From NCBI GenBank assembly GCA_012729555.1, contig JAAYCX010000008.1:1-64000 (forward strand): DNA of 64,000 bases. Direction: 5' to 3'. Position numbers and translations under genes: made by a program. This DNA is from Acidobacteriota bacterium (lineage in GTDB: Bacteria > Acidobacteriota > UBA6911). Shown piece after piece: positions 17,670-24,694 of the stretch (position 1 is the stretch's first letter; each line of letters begins with the position of its first letter). The notes beneath the pieces are model-generated. The model ran no database searches, was not told the origin of the DNA, and saw nothing but the letters and a program-made list of their open reading frames with translations.

Positions 17670-17990
17670 CTACAGTCCGCACAGCCACCATGGACAGGGG
17701 CACCATATGTAGCCCATATTGCCAGGTCCACAACCGCTGAGGGTGTTGACTTCCGAACACAGCAAGCTGGCACTCCAGCACGGAGCTACCCAGCACACAT
17801 AATACGGCGGCCCGATCTCTTCGCAGCCATGCGGATCGCAGTCGCATGAAGCAAACCACATGACTTGCCCGCTGTTGCATGCCCCATGCGGATTCATTGG
17901 GCAACTTTGCGACATCAATGGACTGCCCGGCAGCAAGACCGCTGCTAGAAGCATAAAGCTGACAATCAAACCTCTTTTTTGTTCAAACAT
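17670..17990 (-). CDS. Small cysteine-rich exported protein
   Basis: 106 residues from ATG 17990 (GAGG eight bases upstream). A signal peptide covers about residues 1-28 (RGLIVSFMLLAAVLLPG, cleavage near MSQS). The mature part of about 78 residues holds 12 cysteines, including CDCDPHGC, CWVAPC and a C-terminal CPCPWWLC. An even number of cysteines in an exported protein suggests a disulfide-knotted or metal-binding fold. First gene of a probable two-gene operon. No family is recognised; a bacteriocin-like or structural role is only conjecture. Confidence 0.6.
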   Translation of the reverse strand: MFEQKRGLIVSFMLLAAVLLPGSPLMSQSCPMNPHGACNSGQVMWFASCDCDPHGCEEIGPPYYVCWVAPCWSASLLCSEVNTLSGCGPGNMGYIWCPCPWWLCGL

Positions 17991-18292
17991 GGTTTTTTCC
18001 TCAGCCAGATGGAGAAGAAACACAACTGAGTGAATGCATTTTAATTCCGTGCCGCGCAAGAATCAACTATTAAACAAATGGATTCGCAGCTGCCCGTTTC
18101 CGGAAAGCCTCATCGGGGTGCCGGGTCACGATGTGTTCGGTGAGCGGAGGGGGCGGACTTAGACCGGATCCGCATATGCAGCCCGGGCTCAGTAGCGGAC
18201 TACATATGCAGGTCGGCGGTTAATCCATTGTCGGGCGGGGGCGATTCCCGGTAGAATGATCTTTCGGGCCCTTGGGCCCCGGGAGGAATCGC
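17991..18292. other. Divergent intergenic region upstream of the glycyl radical operon
   Basis: No gene is seen. Two similar segments centred on CATATGCAG (about 18174-18182 and 18204-18212) precede the operon, followed by GGTAGAATGAT as a possible -10 and GGGAGG as SD. Confidence 0.4.
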
Positions 18293-20710
18293 ATGTATGT
18301 GTTGAGCCCCGTCACCGACCGCGTCGCCGCCATCCGGGAGAAGTACCGCACGGCGAAACCGAGCATCTGCACCGCCCGCTACCGGATCGTCACCGATTTC
18401 TACCGCGAGCACCCGCAGCTGCAGGGGATCCTTAAACGGGCCAGGAATTTCCGCAACATCTGCGAGAAGCTCCCGGTGCTCGTCAACCCCGGCGAGGTGA
18501 TCGTCGGCTGGCAGGCCACGCGCTACCGCGCCTGCGCCCTCTACCCGGAGATCTCCTTCGGCTGGTTTCTCGACGAACTCGGCGCCGGCACCATCCCGAA
18601 GCGCGACACCGACCCCTACGACATCTCCGAGGAGGACACCCGCTACCTGCTCGAGACCGGCGACTACTGGCGCAAGGAGTGCCTGAGCGCCAAGGTGGAC
18701 GAGTACATCCCCCCCGGCTACTTCGCCGCGGCCGGCAGCGGCGTGACCTATTTCGGGACGACGGGCACCTGCTCCTCCCCCACCGGCCATTTCGTCGCCA
18801 ACTTCGAGACCGCCCTGCGCCGCGGCTTCGGCTCCATCCGGGCCGAAGCGGAGGAAAAAATGCGCGAGCTCGAGGGGCGGATGTACGGCACCGGGGCCGA
18901 GCGCTACAACTTCTACCGCGCCGTCACGATCGTATCGGACGGGATGATCACCCTCGCGCGCCGCTACGCGGCGGAGTGCGCGCGCCAGGCGGCGGCCGAA
19001 ACCGACCCGGAGCGGAAGGCCGAGCTTCTGGAGATGGCCGACAGCTTGGGCTGGATCATGGCCAACCCCTGCCGGTCTTTTCACGACGCGATCCAGTGCA
19101 TGTTCCTCTACCAGGTCGGACTCTGCCTCGACGCCCAGCAGCACGGCATCAGTTTCGGGCGGGTGGACCAGTACCTCGGGCCTTTTTACCAGGCCGACCT
19201 CGCCGAGGGCCGGATCACGGCCGCAAAAGCTCAAGAATTACTTGATCTTTTTTATCTTAAAGTCGCGGAAATGAACAAAATCTGGCCATACTTCGCGACC
19301 CTCTCGGGCCCCGGCTACACCAGCGGGCAGCTGATGACGCTCGGAGGGGTCACCCCGGACGGCCGGGACGCGACCAACCCCGTGACCTACATGATGCTGC
19401 AGTCCTCGGGCCGGCTCCTGCTTCACGACCCGCCGCAGTCGCTCCGGATCCACAAGGGGACGCCGCCGGAACTCTGGGACGCCGCCATCGAGACGACGCG
19501 CATCGCCGGGGGGGTGCCGACGTTCGAGAACGACGACGTCATCATTCCCGCCCTCATGGCGCGCGGGCTCCCCATCGAGAGCGCGCGCAACTACTGCCTG
19601 ATCGGCTGCGTGGAGCCGCAGGGGTGCGGGGACGAGTGGGCGTGCCCGGGCGGCAACGGGACCGAGTCGTTCTTCAACCTGCTGAACGCCTTCCTGCTCG
19701 CCATCAACGACGGGCACAACCCGATGCCGGGCCCCGACGGCCGGCGCGGGGGCCGGGTGGGGCTGCCGACCGGGTACCTGTACGAGATGGAGACGTTCGA
19801 CGAGGTCCTCGACGCGGTCAAACGGCAGATCGAGTACTTCGTCGGCTGGCACGTCAGTTTGGTCAACACCTGGGAGATGGTCGCCTCGGAGCAGATGCAG
19901 CTCCCGCTCCTTTCGGCCACCGTCGACGGCTGCATGGAATCGGGCCGGGACGTCATGAAGGGGGGCGCGCGGCACAACTCCACCGGCAACGCCGCCATCG
20001 CCATCGGCAACATCGCCGACAGCCTGGCCGTGGTCAAGCGCCTCGTCTACGACGAGCGGAGCGTCACCGCCCGGGAGCTGTACGACGCCGTCATGGCCGA
20101 CTGGGAAGGGCACGAGGAGCTGCACCAGCGGATCCTGGGCGAGGGGCCCCATTACGGCAACGACGACCCCGACGCGGACCGCTTCGCCCGCTGGGCCACG
20201 GATGTCTACGGCGACGCGGTCAACGCCGCCACCGGCCCGCGCGGCCGCTGGGCCGCCGGCCTCTTCCCCGTCACCGCCCACGTCCTGTTCGGCATGTCGA
20301 CGGCCGCCTCCCCCGACGGGCGCAAGGCGGGGACCCCGCTTTCGGACGGCATCTCGCCCGTGCAGCAGATGGACCGCTCGGGACCCACGGCCACCCTCCG
20401 GTCCGTGTCGGTCATCGACCAGAAGAAGTTCTCGAACGGGACGCTGCTCAACATGCGCTTTCACCCCACGGCGCTGGCGAGCGAAAGCGGCAAGGGGAAG
20501 CTCATCGCCCTGATCCGGACCTATTTCGCCCTGGGGGGGATGGAGATGCAGTTCAACATCGTCGGCGCCGACACCCTGCGCCGCGCGCAGGAGGTTCCCG
20601 AGGACTACCGCGACCTGGTGGTGCGGATCGCGGGCTTTTCCGCCTATTTCGTCGAGCTCTACCGGGCCAGCCAGGACGACATCATCCGGCGCACCGAGCT
20701 CAACCTATAG
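18293..20710 (+). CDS. Glycyl radical enzyme (PFL/dehydratase-like class)
   Basis: 805 residues from ATG 18293, supported by GGGAGG eight bases upstream. The PFL-like barrel ends with the catalytic cysteine C439 in CLIGCVEPQG; Glu two residues later is the general base typical of eliminating enzymes (glycerol or diol dehydratase, choline TMA-lyase, isethionate lyase). The radical site is G781 in RIAGFSAYFVEL. The substrate cannot be read from sequence: the segment after the Cys (GCGDEWACPGGNG) differs from the well-known lyases. No microcompartment shell genes are nearby. The activase follows three bases later. A 60-base A/T-rich codon patch lies at about 19224-19285. Confidence 0.93.
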   Translation: MYVLSPVTDRVAAIREKYRTAKPSICTARYRIVTDFYREHPQLQGILKRARNFRNICEKLPVLVNPGEVIVGWQATRYRACALYPEISFGWFLDELGAGTIPKRDTDPYDISEEDTRYLLETGDYWRKECLSAKVDEYIPPGYFAAAGSGVTYFGTTGTCSSPTGHFVANFETALRRGFGSIRAEAEEKMRELEGRMYGTGAERYNFYRAVTIVSDGMITLARRYAAECARQAAAETDPERKAELLEMADSLGWIMANPCRSFHDAIQCMFLYQVGLCLDAQQHGISFGRVDQYLGPFYQADLAEGRITAAKAQELLDLFYLKVAEMNKIWPYFATLSGPGYTSGQLMTLGGVTPDGRDATNPVTYMMLQSSGRLLLHDPPQSLRIHKGTPPELWDAAIETTRIAGGVPTFENDDVIIPALMARGLPIESARNYCLIGCVEPQGCGDEWACPGGNGTESFFNLLNAFLLAINDGHNPMPGPDGRRGGRVGLPTGYLYEMETFDEVLDAVKRQIEYFVGWHVSLVNTWEMVASEQMQLPLLSATVDGCMESGRDVMKGGARHNSTGNAAIAIGNIADSLAVVKRLVYDERSVTARELYDAVMADWEGHEELHQRILGEGPHYGNDDPDADRFARWATDVYGDAVNAATGPRGRWAAGLFPVTAHVLFGMSTAASPDGRKAGTPLSDGISPVQQMDRSGPTATLRSVSVIDQKKFSNGTLLNMRFHPTALASESGKGKLIALIRTYFALGGMEMQFNIVGADTLRRAQEVPEDYRDLVVRIAGFSAYFVELYRASQDDIIRRTELNL

Positions 20711-20713
20711 CCC

Positions 20714-21670
20714 ATGGAAACGGAGCTCACGGGGAAGGTCTACGACATCCAGGGCTTTTCGATCCAGGACGGCCCGGGGATCCGCACCACCGTCTTTTTC
20801 AAGGGGTGCCCCCTCACCTGCCCCTGGTGCCACAGCCCCGAATCGCAATCGTTCGCCCCGCAGCTCAGCTGGCTGGCCGTGCGCTGCATCGGTATCGAAA
20901 AGTGCGGCCGCTGCCTCGCGGCCTGCCCCCGCGGGGCCCTCTCCCCCGGCGACACAACCCGGAACGCGGCGAGCGGGGAGGAGATCCGGCTGGTCCGGAT
21001 CGACCGTTCCTCGTGCGACGCCTGCGGCGCATGCACCCGCGAGTGCTACCCGAAGGCGCTCGAGATCTGCGGGACGGACTACACCCTGGAAGAGCTCCTT
21101 GCGCGCGTCCTCAGGGACCGGCCGTTCTACGAGAATTCGGGCGGCGGCGTCACGGTTTCGGGGGGGGAGCCCCTCTGCCAGCCCGAATTCGTGCTCCGCT
21201 TCCTCGAGAAGCTGAAGGAGCAGGGGATCCACACCGCCCTCGACACGACCGGGCACGTGCCCGCGGGCGTCGTGGAGCGAGCGCTCGCCCACACCGACCT
21301 GTTTCTGTACGACCTCAAGCAGATGGACGCGCAGATCCACCGGGCGGCGACCGGGGTATCGAATACCCTGATCCTCCGCAACGCCCGGCTGATCGCCGCG
21401 CGGGGGGGGAAGATGCAGGTCCGTATCCCCGTCATCCCCGACTTCAACGACTCGGACGCCGCCATCCGGGAGATCGGCGTTTTCTGCCTCTCGCTCGGCG
21501 CGGCGGTCGAGGTGGTGCAGCTCCTCCCCTACCACAACCTCGGCGTCGTCAAGTACCAGCGGATCGAAAACCGGGGGAAGGTGCTCGAAGCCGTTCCCCC
21601 CTCCGAGGCCCGGATGCGTGCCCTCGTCGCCCTGCTGGAAGACCTGGGCCTCCCCACCACCCTCCACTGA
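20714..21670 (+). CDS. Glycyl radical enzyme activase (radical SAM)
   Basis: This 318-residue radical SAM enzyme installs the glycyl radical on its partner. The cluster motif is CPLTCPWC (C32, C36, C39), preceded by GFSIQDGPGIRTTVFFKG, the activase signature. An inserted ferredoxin-like domain carries two further 4Fe-4S motifs (CGRCLAACPRGA and CDACGACTRECYPKALEIC), as in activases of all such enzymes except PflA. GGGVTVSGGEPLCQPEF binds SAM. Three bases separate it from the enzyme gene, so the pair is one functional unit, and it is oxygen-sensitive. Confidence 0.95.
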   Translation: METELTGKVYDIQGFSIQDGPGIRTTVFFKGCPLTCPWCHSPESQSFAPQLSWLAVRCIGIEKCGRCLAACPRGALSPGDTTRNAASGEEIRLVRIDRSSCDACGACTRECYPKALEICGTDYTLEELLARVLRDRPFYENSGGGVTVSGGEPLCQPEFVLRFLEKLKEQGIHTALDTTGHVPAGVVERALAHTDLFLYDLKQMDAQIHRAATGVSNTLILRNARLIAARGGKMQVRIPVIPDFNDSDAAIREIGVFCLSLGAAVEVVQLLPYHNLGVVKYQRIENRGKVLEAVPPSEARMRALVALLEDLGLPTTLH

Positions 21671-21684
21671 AACCGGGGACGGCC

Positions 21685-22776
21685 ATGCCCTTGGAATACC
21701 AGGTATTTACCAAGCCGGTGGGGACCTGGTGCAACCTCGACTGCGCCTATTGCTACGCCATCCCCCACGGGGACTCCCGCCGGATGCCCGAAGAGGTGCT
21801 CGAGGCGGCCATCCGGCAGCAGATCGACTGCGCCCCGGGCGGGGTGATCCCCTTTGCCTGGCACGGCGGCGAACCCGCCCTCTACGGCCTCGGCCGCTTC
21901 CGCCGGATCGTGGCGCTCGAGAAAAGGCATTGCCCCCCGGACCGGGAGATCCAAAACGGGATCCAGACCAACGGCCTGCTCCTCGACGGGGAGTGGTGCC
22001 GCTTCCTGGCCGACGAAGGGTTCCGCGTCGGCCTCAGCCTTGACGGGCCCGCGCGCTTTCACGACCTCTATCGTGTGGCTCCCGGCGGCGGCGCCACCCA
22101 CGCCCTCGTCATGGGGGCGTGCGAGCGCCTCAGGCGCCGCGGGGTCCCGGTCGAGGCTTTGGCCGTCATCCATTCGGGCAACGCCCCTTTTCCCGTGGAG
22201 GTCTACGATTTTTTTGTGGACGCGGGGTTCGGGGACCTCTCCTTTCTGCCCCTGGTGGAGCCGGTTCCCGGAGGGGGGGTGAGCGGCCGCTCGGTCACCG
22301 CCGAAGGGTGGGGGGGGTTCCTGTGCGCGGTTTTCGACCGCTGGCTCGAGCGCGACATCGGGCGCGTCCGGGTACAGCTCTTCGAGGAGGCGGCGCGCGC
22401 GGCCTTCGGGCTCGGGCACACCCTCTGCGTCCTGCGCCCGGAGTGCAACGTGCCGGTGATCGACCCGCGCGGCGACGTCTACAGCTGCGACCACTTCGTC
22501 CGCCCCGACTGCCGGCTGGGGAACATCCTCGAGACGCCGCTCGGGGAGCTGATCGGCGGGGAGCGGCAGCGGCGCTTCGGCCGGGCCAAGACGGAGACGC
22601 TGCCCGGGGAATGCCGCCGCTGCCCGGTGCTCGACATGTGCGGCGGCGGCTGCCCGAAGGACCGGATCCTCCCCTCACGCGAGGGAAAGCGGAACTATCT
22701 CTGCGCCGGCTACCGGCGCTTTTTCACCCACTGCCGGCCGTTCGTGGACGCTCTCGCCACGCTTCACCGGGCCTGA
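21685..22776 (+). CDS. anSME-like radical SAM/SPASM protein
   Basis: 363 residues from ATG 21685, 14 bases after the activase. The radical SAM motif CNLDCAYCY (C16, C20, C23) is followed by WHGGEPALYG. The C-terminal SPASM region has CNVPVIDPRGDVYSCDHFV, GNILETPLGELIGG and CRRCPVLDMCGGGCPKDRI. This matches anaerobic sulfatase-maturating enzymes, which turn Cys or Ser of sulfatases into formylglycine. No sulfatase gene lies in the window. Sitting in an operon with a glycyl radical enzyme is unusual and hints at a sulfur or sulfonate link, or at a different peptide substrate. Confidence 0.88.
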   Translation: MPLEYQVFTKPVGTWCNLDCAYCYAIPHGDSRRMPEEVLEAAIRQQIDCAPGGVIPFAWHGGEPALYGLGRFRRIVALEKRHCPPDREIQNGIQTNGLLLDGEWCRFLADEGFRVGLSLDGPARFHDLYRVAPGGGATHALVMGACERLRRRGVPVEALAVIHSGNAPFPVEVYDFFVDAGFGDLSFLPLVEPVPGGGVSGRSVTAEGWGGFLCAVFDRWLERDIGRVRVQLFEEAARAAFGLGHTLCVLRPECNVPVIDPRGDVYSCDHFVRPDCRLGNILETPLGELIGGERQRRFGRAKTETLPGECRRCPVLDMCGGGCPKDRILPSREGKRNYLCAGYRRFFTHCRPFVDALATLHRA

Positions 22777-23610
22777 TCAGAGCTTCTCCTTGAAGAAGTC
22801 GACCGTCCGCTTCCAGGCCAGGGCCGCGGCTTCCTTGTGGTAGCGGGCCCCGGTGTCGTTGTTGAAGCCGTGCTCGGCCCCCTCGTAGACGTGGATCCGG
22901 CAGTCGATCCCCGCCTTTTTGAGCGCCGCCTCGAACCCCGGGATCCCCGCGTTGATCCGCTCGTCGTTGCCGGCATAGTGGCAGAGCATGGCGGCCCTGA
23001 TCCTCGGCACGTCTTCATCGGCGGGGACGGTGCCGTAGTAGGGGACGGCGGCCGCGAGGTCCGGGGCGTGGACCGCCACCTGGTTGGTCATGGCCCCCCC
23101 CCAGCAGAAACCGGTGCAGCCCACGCTCCCGGTGGTCTTCGGGTGGGTTTTCAGATAGCGCACCGCGGCGGTGAAATTCCGCACGGTCTCCGCCTGGTCC
23201 AGCTGCCGCATCTTCGACATGATGTCCTGGGAGTTGGCCGCCGTTCCCCCCGAGGCGGTGAGCGCGTCGGGCGCGATCACGAAAAAGCCCTCCAGGGCCA
23301 TCCGCCGCGCCACGTCTTCGATGTGGGCGTTCAGGCCGAAGATCTCGTGAATGACGATGACGGCGGGGAACTTCCTGTCCCCCTTGGGCCGGGCGAGATA
23401 GGCCTCCATTTCCCCCTCCCCCGCGGGGTAGCGCACCCGCTCCGTTTCCAGCCGCGGGTCGGAGGGGGCCACGCTATGCTCCCCCCCGCGCGCTTCCGGC
23501 CCCGTGCCCGAAAGAACCACGCAGCCGGCGACCCCTGCCCCGGCCAGCGTCATGCAGTGCTGGAGGAACTCCCTTCGGTCCGGCAGAATCGAATTCTCTC
23601 TCTCTTCCAT
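22777..23610 (-). CDS. Dienelactone hydrolase family enzyme, exported
   Basis: 277-residue alpha/beta hydrolase with a Tat-type N-terminus (DRREFLQHCMTLAGAGVAG). The catalytic Cys nucleophile is in TGFCWGG, Asp in YAGNDERIN and His in EGAEHGFNN, the triad of dienelactone hydrolases. VIVIHEIFGLNAHIEDVARR carries the oxyanion region. It is probably periplasmic and cleaves an ester or lactone. It ends one base after the convergent anSME-like gene and follows the NTF2-like gene by 58 bases on the same strand. Confidence 0.9.
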   Translation of the reverse strand: MEERENSILPDRREFLQHCMTLAGAGVAGCVVLSGTGPEARGGEHSVAPSDPRLETERVRYPAGEGEMEAYLARPKGDRKFPAVIVIHEIFGLNAHIEDVARRMALEGFFVIAPDALTASGGTAANSQDIMSKMRQLDQAETVRNFTAAVRYLKTHPKTTGSVGCTGFCWGGAMTNQVAVHAPDLAAAVPYYGTVPADEDVPRIRAAMLCHYAGNDERINAGIPGFEAALKKAGIDCRIHVYEGAEHGFNNDTGARYHKEAAALAWKRTVDFFKEKL

Positions 23611-23668
23611 GCCCCCCTCCCCCGCGTGAACGGGAGCGGCCCGGCGCGGCCGGACCGCCCCCGGCGTG

Positions 23669-24661
23669 TCAATACACGATCTGCAGCGCGTCGGAGATCC
23701 CCTGTTCGTAGGTGCTCCACCCCGAGTTCATCCCGAAGGCGGAGCGGTGGAACACGGCCTCGATGCGCCGGATCTGCCCCTTCTCGATCTTGAACAGCTC
23801 GGCCAGCTGCCAGGTCCAGTTGATGTCGTGGTGGTCGAAGAAACCGAAGGCGAAGACGATCCCGCGCTCCCGGTCGACGGCCACGAAACGGCGGTCGCGG
23901 ATGCGCGAGACGAAATTGAGAAGCCCCGACTCGAACTGTTCCCGGCAGCTCCAGGTCGCCGAGTAGGTCTTGGCCGTCTTCGGGTCGGGCCGGGTCTCCC
24001 CCTCCCTGAGCGGGACGTTGGTCGAGGGGAGCCCGTTTTCGATCCGGTGGCAGTCGTCGCTGAAGGGATAGTAGCCCTTGCCGTCGTTCTTCTGCATCCC
24101 GGTGAAGTAGTAGTTCGCGGTCTTGATCATCTCCTCGCGCGACGGGCGCTCCGACTCGGGGATCACCTCCAGGTAGACCGGGTGCGGCGATCCCATTTTC
24201 TCGACGCTCTCCCCGGTGGGCGGGAAGGAGGGCGCCCCGGGCGCGCTCGGGGCCGCCCGCTCCGGCCGGATCACCAGCTGCTCGGCCTCGGAGATCCGGT
24301 CACCGGCGATCTTCAGCCGGATGGCCACGGCCACCATGTCGGCCCCCTCGCGCACCGTGCCGATGAAGGCCACCTGCTGCGTTTCGATGTCGGGGACGTA
24401 GAACCGGTAGGTCCCCTTCCCCGACATGTTCACCCAGAGGCCTTCGCCGCCAAGCGGGAGCCGGACGCCGTTTTCCGTAAAGCGGCAGTCGCGGGTGAAC
24501 AGCTCGAGCGACGGCTTGTCCGCGTCCATCGCCTCCAGGTAACGGTCGATATAGCTCTCAAGGCAGGCGCGGTCGCACGCCGGCTTCGCGGCCGGCTGCG
24601 CCGCGGCCCAGGGCAATCCCGAAAACAGAACCATCGTCAAGACCAGCGGTATCCTCCGCAT
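23669..24661 (-). CDS. Exported NTF2/SnoaL-like protein
   Basis: 330 residues with a signal peptide (MRRIPLVLTMVLFSGLPWAA). Two similar halves are seen: CDRACLESYIDRYLEAMDAD near the N-terminus and REEMIKTANYYFTGMQKNDG near 180. Both resemble the first helices of NTF2-like domains, with conserved F-DDCHRIENG and DHHDINWTWQLAELFKIEKG blocks. It may be an exported enzyme or binding protein of the SnoaL type. Placed between the molybdoenzyme and the dienelactone hydrolase genes on one strand (gaps 33 and 58 bases), so likely one operon. Function unknown. Confidence 0.75.
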   Translation of the reverse strand: MRRIPLVLTMVLFSGLPWAAAQPAAKPACDRACLESYIDRYLEAMDADKPSLELFTRDCRFTENGVRLPLGGEGLWVNMSGKGTYRFYVPDIETQQVAFIGTVREGADMVAVAIRLKIAGDRISEAEQLVIRPERAAPSAPGAPSFPPTGESVEKMGSPHPVYLEVIPESERPSREEMIKTANYYFTGMQKNDGKGYYPFSDDCHRIENGLPSTNVPLREGETRPDPKTAKTYSATWSCREQFESGLLNFVSRIRDRRFVAVDRERGIVFAFGFFDHHDINWTWQLAELFKIEKGQIRRIEAVFHRSAFGMNSGWSTYEQGISDALQIVY

Positions 24662-24694
24662 CAGCTCTCTCCTTTTTCCGTAGTCATCGTTGAT

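Noticed and set aside
18293-20710. Naming the glycyl radical enzyme glycerol dehydratase, CutC or isethionate lyase
   Set aside because: The motif GCVEP is shared by all of them, and the residues after the Cys and the gene context do not single one out.
19624-21684. Long plus-strand frame (over 680 codons) reading into the anSME-like gene
   Set aside because: It overlaps the well-motivated glycyl radical enzyme and activase in another frame and is made of Arg/Pro/Gly-rich shadow sequence; only its end (from ATG 21685) is a real gene.
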